Shown here one piece after another: positions 14,872 to 21,638 of a stretch of 29,599 nt of DNA (position 1 is the stretch's first letter; every line of letters begins with the position of its first letter). Where the stretch lies: positions 1 to 29,599 of the forward strand of contig CAJUAT010000034.1 in the NCBI GenBank assembly GCA_910584525.1, written 5' to 3'. A model generated the notes under the pieces. It did not search any database. It saw only the letters and a list, made by a program, of their open reading frames with translations, and had not been told where the DNA came from. The DNA is from an uncultured Muribaculaceae bacterium (lineage in GTDB: Bacteria; Bacteroidota; Bacteroidia; Bacteroidales; Muribaculaceae). A program made the translations under genes and the position numbers.

Positions 14872-15477
14872 ATGAACCGAATACTGTATATATTTCTGCT
14901 GGTGGCATTTGTCGCTGTGCCTTGTGTCGCACAGAGGGATTATGATACCCATAGTGATAGGCGTGAGTGTCGGCACCATCGACCACGATATTATGTCGGC
15001 AATGACGATGTTTATTTTGAAGGTCGGAAAATAGAGGGTGCCTCGGCATCGAGCTTTTCAATTCTCCATGACGGATACGCAAAGGACACATGGACGGTGT
15101 ATTACAATGGAATCAAGATTGATGGGGCCTCCGCCGATTCCTTCAAGGTGTTGGGCTACGGCTATGCAAAGGACACATGGAATGTATATTATAATGGCTC
15201 CAAGATTGATGGGGCTTCCTCTGACAGCTTTAACGTACTTGAAGACTGGTATGCCAAAGACACGTGGAATGTATATTACGACGGCATGAAAGTGAGCGGT
15301 GCTTCAACAGATAGTTTTAAAGTTCTCCGTGACGGATACGCCAAAGATACATGGAGCGTCTATTTTGATGGAAAAAAGATCGACGGAGCCAGCCCGGACT
15401 CATTCAAGTGCGGCAGAGACGGGTATGCACGTGATAGCTGGAACACATATTATTGGGGAGAGAAAATTGGCAGATAA
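14872..15477 (+). CDS. DKNYY-family secreted repeat protein
   Basis: This 201-residue exported protein has a signal peptide ending near CVAQ (about residue 21). After a short His/Arg-rich segment it consists of 29-residue tandem repeats with the consensus VYYNGxKIDGASADSFKVL followed by xxGYAKDTW, about five full copies and a partial last one. This is the pattern of the DKNYY family, in which each repeat describes an amino acid/structure pair (Y-A-K-D, V-Y-Y) of unknown function, probably forming a repetitive beta scaffold on the surface. The DNA repeats have an 87-bp period. It lies 51 bp after the preceding lipoprotein and is the last gene before a terminator. Confidence 0.85.
   Translation: MNRILYIFLLVAFVAVPCVAQRDYDTHSDRRECRHHRPRYYVGNDDVYFEGRKIEGASASSFSILHDGYAKDTWTVYYNGIKIDGASADSFKVLGYGYAKDTWNVYYNGSKIDGASSDSFNVLEDWYAKDTWNVYYDGMKVSGASTDSFKVLRDGYAKDTWSVYFDGKKIDGASPDSFKCGRDGYARDSWNTYYWGEKIGR
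15008..15474 (+). repeat. 87-bp coding tandem repeats of the DKNYY gene
   Basis: About 5.3 units of 87 bp (29 codons) encode the repeat described for the gene. Units are diverged at third positions and in the variable turn, but share stretches such as GCAAAGGACACATGGA (at about 15080 and 15167). Such arrays can change copy number by recombination. Confidence 0.8.
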
Positions 15478-15534
15478 TAGAGTGGAACATAGGGCAACGC
15501 AAAGTATAGCAAGCCATTCAACCACAAAATTATG

Positions 15535-15570
15535 ACAGACAGCCCAGCAGTGAGGAGGCGGACTGTCTGT
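15535..15570. terminator. Bidirectional terminator between cargo and integrase
   Basis: Perfect 8-base arms ACAGACAG (15535-15542) and CTGTCTGT (15563-15570) with a 20-nt loop lie between the convergent DKNYY and integrase genes. A T-rich stretch follows on the plus strand (TTCGATTTATT) and AATTTT on the minus strand. Confidence 0.6.
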
Positions 15571-15579
15571 TTCGATTTA

Positions 15580-16731
15580 TTACTTGAAAATATCATCTAC
15601 GCGATTTACGGCATCATCTTTCTTCTGGTCGATGATTTTCGCGTAGATTTGAGTTGTGGCGATATTCTTGTGTCCCAGCAGTTTGCTTGTCGTGTAAAGG
15701 TCAACATCGAGCGTAAGCATGAGGGTGGCGAAGGTGTGGCGGCTCACATGAAATGTGATCTCCTTCTTCACTCCGGCGGCTTTCGCCCAGTTGCCGAGTA
15801 TGATGCTCACGCGGCTTGTGGTCGGCAGGCTGAAAACCCTGTCATCGTCACCGGCGTCGCCACGCTCAGGAAGCCATTTCATAGCCTGAGACGAGAGGGG
15901 AAGATAAATCGGTGTGTCGGTTTTCTTCATGACAACGGACACGCGCCACTGCTCGCCGTCCTTATGGATTTGACCCCACCGCAGGGCGCGGATGTCGCTC
16001 GTGCGAAGCCCGCAGTAACATGAGAAAAGAAATGCCCGTTTGACAGACTCCCGTGTCGGACATTCGGTGGCGATAAGGCGTTTCAGCTCGTCAATCTCCA
16101 GATAATGCCGTTGGCTCTCGACATGATAAACCCGGTCGTTTGACGAAATGCGGTCAAAGGGGTTCTCCCTGAGATAATCGTTGCGGACAGCCCAGTTGAA
16201 TGTCGCGCTCAATGAGGCAGTGAGGGAAGCGATGGTGTTGATTGCAAGGGGCTTCTTAGTGCGTGACTTGTATTCGTTGCGCAGGAAATTGGTGAAGGCG
16301 ATGCAGTAATCCTTGTCGGCCTGTTTCAGCGTTATCCCGTCACCTCTGAACTGTATCAACGCCTTTTTAAGACCGCTGAAAGCAGACGGCCCCATTGACT
16401 TGCCGTTATCATCAATCCATCTCTTGTAGAGGTCTATAAGGTCAAGCAGCTTCATCCGTGAATGGAGCATGGAGTTGGTGACGCCTTTCTCGTTGTTGGT
16501 GAGCTGTATGATTCGGTCTGCCTTTACCTTGTTGGCGAGGGCGAGGTTGTGCTCGTTCAGCGCGCGGCTCGCGGGGTCGAGTTCCGGCACGATATATAGT
16601 TTTAGAAATTCGTATGTGCGCTTGCCGTCCCGGTAAATGTCGAGATAGATAGACTTGTTTCCGTTTTTCAGTTCCTTGAAGCGGATTCTCACAGGCTCTT
16701 TCGCCTTGACTGTTTTCTTTGGTCGTGCCAT
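15580..16731 (-). CDS. Tyrosine recombinase (integrase), catalytically complete
   Basis: This 383-residue tyrosine recombinase is presumably the enzyme that integrates and excises the IME. The order is an arm-binding N-terminus (IRFKELKNGNKSIYLDIYRDG), a core-binding SAM-like domain (about 95-200) and a catalytic domain with the full set: R243 (GLRTSD), a candidate Lys at 269-270, H328 and R331 (HVSRHTFA), H354 (LLGHKN) and the nucleophile Y363 (IYAKI). It lies 12 bp downstream of a second, degenerate recombinase and is read from the same promoter. The DKNYY gene converges on it. Confidence 0.92.
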   Translation of the reverse strand: MARPKKTVKAKEPVRIRFKELKNGNKSIYLDIYRDGKRTYEFLKLYIVPELDPASRALNEHNLALANKVKADRIIQLTNNEKGVTNSMLHSRMKLLDLIDLYKRWIDDNGKSMGPSAFSGLKKALIQFRGDGITLKQADKDYCIAFTNFLRNEYKSRTKKPLAINTIASLTASLSATFNWAVRNDYLRENPFDRISSNDRVYHVESQRHYLEIDELKRLIATECPTRESVKRAFLFSCYCGLRTSDIRALRWGQIHKDGEQWRVSVVMKKTDTPIYLPLSSQAMKWLPERGDAGDDDRVFSLPTTSRVSIILGNWAKAAGVKKEITFHVSRHTFATLMLTLDVDLYTTSKLLGHKNIATTQIYAKIIDQKKDDAVNRVDDIFK

Positions 16732-16743
16732 ATAAAGAGAGAT

Positions 16744-17868
16744 TTAATCGAGTTGTAATGCTTTTAGTTTTTCTTCCATTGATACGGTTTGACGGTCAAC
16801 CATTGCGAGATAGCCCTTGGCGTTTTTGGATGTCACCCCCAGCAGGGAGCAGAATGTCGCTACGTCAGCCCCGGTGGACAGGATCAGATATGCGAATGTA
16901 TTTCTCGCCAATGTGAAATTGAGCCGTTTTTCAATTCCGGCCTTACCCTGCCATAGTTTCAGGATATTGTTTGTCTCCGTTTCCTTCGGAAGCCCCTTGA
17001 ATACGGGTCCCCGGCGGTTGGAGGTTTCCGGAAGCCAACGCATGGCGTTTGACGAAAGGGGAATGAATATCTTTCGTGAAGCGCACCATACCGAGGCTTT
17101 GCCATCCGTAGGGGTTTTGATGTCCTTCCATCTGAGATTTACAATGTCGTATGCAGTCAGACCTGTGAAAACGGAGAAGAGATACGCCTGTTTGACTTGC
17201 GGACGCGATATTACCGGGCATTGGGTGTCCATGAGCAGCCTGATTTCATCAACCGTCAAATTCTGTTTCTTCGGTCTCTCACGGGTAATGCGGTCATGTA
17301 TCTTAACGAAGAAAAGAGGGTTGCGCCGGATAAGGCCGTTCTCTACGGCGAGGTTCAATGCACCGCTGAAAAGATAGATGTACGCCCTCGCCGTTGTCAT
17401 TTTCAGTTTTCCATGGACGGTGTGGTATTCATCACGCAGGAAGTCAACAAGACCATCACAATACTCCATATCGACATCGGCCAGGCTCACATCATCACCG
17501 CGATATGCCGAAACAGCCCGCCACATCCCCATGACATTGTTTGCCGTGGATTTGTCGCCACGGTTCAATATCTCTGAATGATAATCTTTGATTACCTTTG
17601 CAAGTGGAATGCCCGGCTCAACAGTCTCAATCTTCATTCCGTTTTCCTCTGCCGTAAGTTCTTCAATCCTCCGGCGTTGAATCTCCAAAGCCTTTTTCAT
17701 CGTAGCCTTGTTTCCGGCAACAGCCTTACGGTTGGTTTCGGGTAACAGATACAGGCGCATGCTCTCCCGGACACGTTTCCCGTCCTTGTAGTAGTCAAGG
17801 TAGATGGACTTGCGTCCGCCGTCTATATCCTTGTATTTCAGGTTGATTCTTGATTTGGGGAAAGCCAT
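16744..17868 (-). CDS. Tyrosine-recombinase homologue with lost catalytic residues
   Basis: This 374-residue protein shares the N-terminal arm-binding pattern (YKDIDGGRKSIYLDYYKDG), core-binding domain and catalytic-domain layout of the adjacent integrase. Against that enzyme's catalytic set, the first Arg is T238 (GLTAYD), the His of HxxR is T319 (FTLARNTFA), and the second His is V345 (LLGVTS). Only R322 and Y353 remain. Loss of R I alone normally abolishes catalysis, so this is probably a structural or regulatory partner rather than a second active enzyme. It is first in the two-gene unit, with a promoter at 17911-17942. Confidence 0.88.
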   Translation of the reverse strand: MAFPKSRINLKYKDIDGGRKSIYLDYYKDGKRVRESMRLYLLPETNRKAVAGNKATMKKALEIQRRRIEELTAEENGMKIETVEPGIPLAKVIKDYHSEILNRGDKSTANNVMGMWRAVSAYRGDDVSLADVDMEYCDGLVDFLRDEYHTVHGKLKMTTARAYIYLFSGALNLAVENGLIRRNPLFFVKIHDRITRERPKKQNLTVDEIRLLMDTQCPVISRPQVKQAYLFSVFTGLTAYDIVNLRWKDIKTPTDGKASVWCASRKIFIPLSSNAMRWLPETSNRRGPVFKGLPKETETNNILKLWQGKAGIEKRLNFTLARNTFAYLILSTGADVATFCSLLGVTSKNAKGYLAMVDRQTVSMEEKLKALQLD

Positions 17869-17910
17869 GCGAAAGTTATTTGTCGTTACTTATTGGTCAT
17901 TTTATAGACA

Positions 17911-17942
17911 CAAAATTACGAAATAATTTCAAAAGTAACAAA
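17911..17942 (-). promoter_or_regulatory. Bacteroidetes-type promoter of the recombinase pair
   Basis: On the minus strand TTTG (17942-17939) is followed after 20 nt by TAATTTTG (17918-17911), a full TTTG/TAnnTTTG promoter. Transcription would start near 17904, leaving a leader of about 36 nt before the ATG at 17868. Confidence 0.65.
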
Positions 17943-17965
17943 CAAGTCGCAATCAAAGTAACAAA
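17932..17965. repeat. Direct repeats, possible integrase arm sites
   Basis: AAAGTAACAAA occurs at 17932-17942 and 17955-17965, 23 bp apart. An inverted GTTACTT lies at 17885-17891. The repeats flank and overlap the recombinase promoter, next to the element's end. That is where arm-type sites for a tyrosine recombinase, or autoregulatory sites, would be expected. Confidence 0.4.
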
Positions 17966-18066
17966 ATAAGCCTTATTCCAGAGAGCAAAGGAATCCAACC
18001 AATAATCCTAACCACAATCAAATAACTGAACATTAGTATATTTATATTCCAAACAATTCCGATAAG

Positions 18067-18330
18067 TTACGATGGGTAGAGAATATAAACAGTTTGGTGG
18101 AAGAGCTGGATATGCGCCTTCGCCTCCATGATGAAGTTGGATTCCAGCTTAGCGCGTTCGGCAAGGAACGGTATGTCACCGTCGAGAACGTATATCTGCT
18201 GTCGTTCCTCGTTGACAAGCGAAACGCACCGCCAGACGGTGAAGCCGCATATCAGGACACAGCCCGCGACGGTCGTCAGGACCGTCATGAGCGCGAGCCG
18301 CGTTTTCTGTTCAAGTGATTTAATAAGCAT
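18067..18330 (-). pseudogene. traK: traK, truncated after residue 79
   Basis: The first 79 residues match the Bacteroidetes conjugation protein TraK: LIKSLEQKTRLALM, one transmembrane segment (about 15-38), then RQQIYVLDGDIPFLAERA and AHIQLFHQ. From memory, family members are about 205 residues long and continue after FHQ with a segment like FFTLPPDD. Here eight unrelated residues follow (TVYILYPS) before a stop. The break lies at about 18094, exactly where the recombinase-bearing element begins. TraK is an essential inner-membrane, VirB8-like component in the related CTnDOT-type systems, so the ICE should be defective unless the insertion is reversed. Confidence 0.85.
18085..18100. other. 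Predicted element boundary (att region) inside traK
   Basis: TraK-like codons end at CAA (18096-18094, minus strand) and foreign sequence begins. This is the inferred right attachment junction of the IME. The core sequence cannot be defined without the other end. Confidence 0.55.
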
Positions 18331-18342
18331 ATTTTTGTAATG

Positions 18343-19470
18343 TTATCTGGTTAAGGCTTTCACTCCCTTTGCGCCGAGGCCGACGGTCGTGCCGACAGCG
18401 GAACCGGCGGCGGAACCTGCCATGGTAGCCGCGCCCATCGCCACCGAACCTGCCGGTGAAGCCGCGCCGCTGCTTATGCCGCCGGGAATCAGCCATGAGG
18501 CCACTTCCGGGACGAAACGGATTATATATGCTCCCACGAGCATCCCCATGGCGTACATGCAGTTGGAGCCTATGCCCTGAAGTCCGAGCGCGCCTATCTG
18601 CTCCCATGAGTTGACAGTGCCGTGCAGGAGGTGGTTGTATGCCACCAGGTCCTCCTGAAGATTATACATGAGTATGAAATCTATGTAGTACAGGCACATG
18701 TAGGTCACGAATCCCCACAGCGTCAGGGAGAGGAACTTTGACATCCACTGGCTCCACGCCGAGTTCCACGGCGGGGCTAGCGACAAGGCGAACATTATCG
18801 GGCAGAACACAATCATAATGGCTATGAATATCCTCTGCGCCACGAGTATGCCGTAATAGGACATCTGGAATATCAGTTCGCCGACAAAGCGTATCACATC
18901 GTTTATCCACTCGCTGACTTTGGTTTCGGCAGCGACCGCCGCACGCTGGGCGTAATTGTTTATGGTGGTGCCGAGATTCTCGACATTGTATATCAGTTTG
19001 TCCCACCAGTTAGCGTCCTCGCCGATCTCGGCTATCTGTTTAGCCGTCGATATGGAGTCCTGCACGGCACGCAGCCTTTCGAGGTATTCCCCCTGCTTCT
19101 GAGCCACTTTCAGTTCCAGTGCCGCCACCTCCCTGTTCTTGGCCATAGCCATCGCCTTGGTCGTGGCCTCAAGCGACTTGCCCGGAGTCTGGAGTGCGGA
19201 GCATATCCATGACGAGGAGGAAATGCAGATTGATATTCCTATTATGCGCAGGAGTTTCATCACGTCCATTCCGCGCCGGCCGAGCATCATCATCCAGCAC
19301 TCGTATGAGCCGACGCATAGCGCGAGAAGGAGACCGAGCATGCGGGCAAAGCCTATGGTGTTGCCGAGAATCGCCACATTCGGAAAAGCCTCCATCGCGA
19401 CAAGGAGCCTGTCAAGGCTCTCGTCGATGGCAGGAAGGCCCATTGTGCAGAGTATGGAAAGTAAAGTCAT
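18343..19470 (-). CDS. traJ: Conjugation protein TraJ (polytopic inner-membrane)
   Basis: This 375-residue protein has several hydrophobic segments: about residues 40-60 (ARMLGLLLALCVGSYECW), 72-90, 205-235 (YYGILVAQRIFIAIMIVFC), 245-275 and 305-335. A charged helical region lies at about 105-170, and there is a Gly/Ala/Ser-rich C-terminus (GAASPAGSVAMGAATMAGS). This is the Bacteroidetes TraJ pattern, equivalent to the VirB6-type channel component. It is 12 bp upstream of traK. The family motif CPIMFALSLAP in the centre is visible. Sure of the family, less of the details of topology. Confidence 0.88.
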   Translation of the reverse strand: MTLLSILCTMGLPAIDESLDRLLVAMEAFPNVAILGNTIGFARMLGLLLALCVGSYECWMMMLGRRGMDVMKLLRIIGISICISSSSWICSALQTPGKSLEATTKAMAMAKNREVAALELKVAQKQGEYLERLRAVQDSISTAKQIAEIGEDANWWDKLIYNVENLGTTINNYAQRAAVAAETKVSEWINDVIRFVGELIFQMSYYGILVAQRIFIAIMIVFCPIMFALSLAPPWNSAWSQWMSKFLSLTLWGFVTYMCLYYIDFILMYNLQEDLVAYNHLLHGTVNSWEQIGALGLQGIGSNCMYAMGMLVGAYIIRFVPEVASWLIPGGISSGAASPAGSVAMGAATMAGSAAGSAVGTTVGLGAKGVKALTR

Positions 19471-19504
19471 AGTCTTATCGTTTTATGGTTGTCGTCAATC
19501 CTGT

Positions 19505-20194
19505 TCAATAGTGTGTCGCCGCCACCGCCGCGAGCCTCGCCGTTCGGCTCACAAGCTCGCTCATGGCGGCTTTCGCCTCCTCGTAGGCCTGCTGACGCTT
19601 CGCGTTCTCCAGTCCGTAGCCCACGCCCTGTCTGTGTATGTAGGCTATGTTGGCGCAGACAATCTCGTTCTGCCGCGAAAGCTCGTCAACCTGATATTTC
19701 ATGCCGCCCTTGCTCTTGTTCATGCAGTAGAGCAATCCGTCGGCGATACAGTCCTGCATACGGCTGAACTCCTCCTTATAGATTGAATATGTCACATCCA
19801 CCGCACGGTCAGCCTCGCGTGCCAGCTCCTCCTTGTAGAGAGATTCCACGCGGGCGCGCTCCTTCTCGACCTTGGCGAGCTTCTGACGCTGTGTTTCCTC
19901 GGCTGTCACGCGCACGGGCATAATCCTCCTGACATTGGATTTCTCCTCCTTGAAGCGCACCCTGTAGCCTGATTTGAAGCCGGCCCATTTCCAATACATT
20001 TCAGCTCCGGAATAATTCTTGTGGAGGAAGTAGTAATACCAGTCCGGAGCAAACCACCACGGGCCGTTTTCCATCGAGAGCCATTGCTTCTCTTTTTGGT
20101 CGTCATGTATTTTCGGCGTTTTGGCCGGACATACGGCGGGTAAGGCCGTGATCATGGCGGCGAGTGCCGCCACCGTAAAAAATCTGAATCTCAT
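19505..20194 (-). CDS. Exported conjugation-operon protein, DUF5045-like
   Basis: This 229-residue protein has a signal peptide (about 1-24, FFTVAALAAMITALPAVCPA). A Trp/Tyr-rich segment follows (NGPWWFAPDWYYYFLHKNYS, about 43-62), then a strongly charged helical part (AEETQRQKLAKVEKERARVE, about 98-120) and a C-terminal helical region with two Cys near 145-155. It lies between TraJ and another exported protein in the same orientation. I recall proteins of this kind as DUF5045 in Bacteroidetes conjugation operons, but could not check. A periplasmic assembly role is likely from context. Confidence 0.65.
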   Translation of the reverse strand: MRFRFFTVAALAAMITALPAVCPAKTPKIHDDQKEKQWLSMENGPWWFAPDWYYYFLHKNYSGAEMYWKWAGFKSGYRVRFKEEKSNVRRIMPVRVTAEETQRQKLAKVEKERARVESLYKEELAREADRAVDVTYSIYKEEFSRMQDCIADGLLYCMNKSKGGMKYQVDELSRQNEIVCANIAYIHRQGVGYGLENAKRQQAYEEAKAAMSELVSRTARLAAVAATHY

Positions 20195-20218
20195 ATATGT
20201 GTTGTCTTTAAGTGGCGG

Positions 20219-20896
20219 TTATCTGTTCCATTTGTTGACTACCGCGCTGACTATCCCGTCTTTGACTTCCGAAGTAAGTATCTCCCATATGTAGTCGGGC
20301 TTCCAGCCGCAGTCGGTCACGAGATAGCAGTAGAGGTTGGCGTTGTCGATTATTCTCCGGGCGTTCTCGATGGTGTCTTTGAGCGACATCACGAGATTCA
20401 GCTTCTCGTCCATCGAGGCCTTCATAAGATTTATGCCGGAGGCGGCTACGGTCGCGTACAGTTTCCGCGCGTGCTTTATCTCGCGTGCTATGGCTACGTT
20501 GGCCTCGGTATAGTACCACGCTACAAAGGGTTTCTCCGACACATGCCTGTAAGTGTTCACGGTAAAGTCCTTGTATTCCTTTGTCAGAAGATACAGGGAG
20601 CTTGCCGTCGAGGATATGGCGGCCGCAAGAACGACATACGAATATGCGTTGTTGAGCCTTGTGTCAAGCGTGGAGCGCACATCGTTGAATTTCTCCGCCC
20701 CCTTTGTCACAAGCGACTGTTCCCCGAAACTCGTGGCTATGCGGGCAAGTGCCTGGTCCTCGTCTTTCTTGACAGCCTTGTGAAGAGCCATCAGAGCCTC
20801 GAATGTTGGCATGTCTTTCGGCCAGTCGAAGGCGGCCGACTTCAAGGGAAGAAGGAGTACCGCCAGCATAGCGATTGCAAATTTCCTTGGCACCAT
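20219..20896 (-). CDS. Exported conjugation-operon protein of unknown family
   Basis: This 225-residue protein has a signal peptide (about 1-22, FAIAMLAVLLLPLKSAA) and then a mostly helical mature part. A hydrophobic segment at about 85-105 (AYSYVVLAAAISSTASSLYL) may cross or contact the membrane. Near the end are two cysteines in LYCYLVTDCGW. It resembles TraI (next gene upstream) in length, signal peptide and helical layout, and could be a distant relative of it. It is 4 bp after traI and 24 bp before the DUF5045-like gene, so all are one transcript. Confidence 0.68.
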   Translation of the reverse strand: MVPRKFAIAMLAVLLLPLKSAAFDWPKDMPTFEALMALHKAVKKDEDQALARIATSFGEQSLVTKGAEKFNDVRSTLDTRLNNAYSYVVLAAAISSTASSLYLLTKEYKDFTVNTYRHVSEKPFVAWYYTEANVAIAREIKHARKLYATVAASGINLMKASMDEKLNLVMSLKDTIENARRIIDNANLYCYLVTDCGWKPDYIWEILTSEVKDGIVSAVVNKWNR

Positions 20897-20900
20897 GACT

Positions 20901-21638
20901 TCACTGTTTTAGAATCTGAAGCCCGTTCCAGCTTAGAATAAGCATTCCCACCTGGTTCTGCATTACTTTCATGTTGGCCCAGCCCTCCGGGTCTATTGCG
21001 AAGAAAAGGTCGTCCTTTGTGGCATACCGCGCCATGGCCGTCATTGCCTGCACCTTGTAGCGTATCTCCAGCAGGTCGGTATATATGCGGTTGGCCACCG
21101 TCAGCCGGTCATACCTGTCGAGGAAGTTATAGCCGTCTGATTTTGTTTCTGCTGTGGCCTGTCCTTTGAGCGGGTTCTGCACCTTGCCGTTGTTGACGAT
21201 ATTGATGAAGTCTGCCACGAGCTGCTGCGTCTGCGCCGTGAGGTTGCCGAGTTCGTTCAGGCACAAAGCCTTGTTCGCGAAATTGGCCTTTCCCACGGTC
21301 TTGACAAGTCCGGGTACGCTCTTCACGATGTCGAAGGCACACAGCCCGATTTCCACATAATACCTGCTCTCGGTGCCGAAGCCGGATATGTTCTCCATCG
21401 TCACCTTGTAAAGCTCTGTTATTGTAGCCATGCTCACGGTGTACTGCTCCAGCTTGTTCTGCTTGGAGGATATGGAGTCGAGCCTCTTGTTGTGTTGATC
21501 CTCTATCGCCTTCTGCGTCGCGAGATTGGTTGTCACAGCTTTGAGGCAGTAGGGGTCAATCACCACTTTCCAAGCCGAGGCCGTATTGCTCAAAATAATT
21601 ATGGCCGCGACCACTGTCAGATATTTCAGTTTTCCCAT
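20901..21638 (-). CDS. traI: Conjugation protein TraI (DUF4141 family)
   Basis: The frame is open from 21866, but the first 76 codons overlap traG and look random. ATG at 21638 begins with a clear signal peptide (KYLTVVAAIIILSNTASA) and is preferred, giving 245 residues and a 13-bp overlap with the traG stop. The mature part has the DUF4141 features: VVIDPYCLKAVTTNLATQ near the N-terminus, a helical Gln/Lys-rich segment, LTAQTQQLVADFI, and YATKDDLFFAIDPEGWANMK near the end. It is an exported protein of the mating apparatus; the exact role is not established. Confidence 0.82.
   Translation of the reverse strand: MGKLKYLTVVAAIIILSNTASAWKVVIDPYCLKAVTTNLATQKAIEDQHNKRLDSISSKQNKLEQYTVSMATITELYKVTMENISGFGTESRYYVEIGLCAFDIVKSVPGLVKTVGKANFANKALCLNELGNLTAQTQQLVADFINIVNNGKVQNPLKGQATAETKSDGYNFLDRYDRLTVANRIYTDLLEIRYKVQAMTAMARYATKDDLFFAIDPEGWANMKVMQNQVGMLILSWNGLQILKQ

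Larger units (their letters stand above)
1..18093. mobile_element. Mobilizable element (IME), right portion; left end outside window
   Basis: Gene content is that of a Bacteroidetes mobilizable island: relaxase, MobC-like protein, candidate oriT, excisionase-like HTH protein and two tyrosine recombinases at the right end, with a regulator and an exported-protein operon as cargo. No conjugation pilus or VirB4 genes lie in this part, so it would need a helper. The right boundary is placed at about 18094, where the reading frame of the adjacent traK stops matching its family. I could not find the left end or a matching att core, so the boundary is inferred and good to perhaps 10 to 20 bases. Confidence 0.7.

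Noticed and set aside
15008..15474. CRISPR-like array
   Set aside because: The regular 87-bp period is coding, in frame and diverged at third positions, as expected for protein repeats. There are no short identical repeats with unique spacers.
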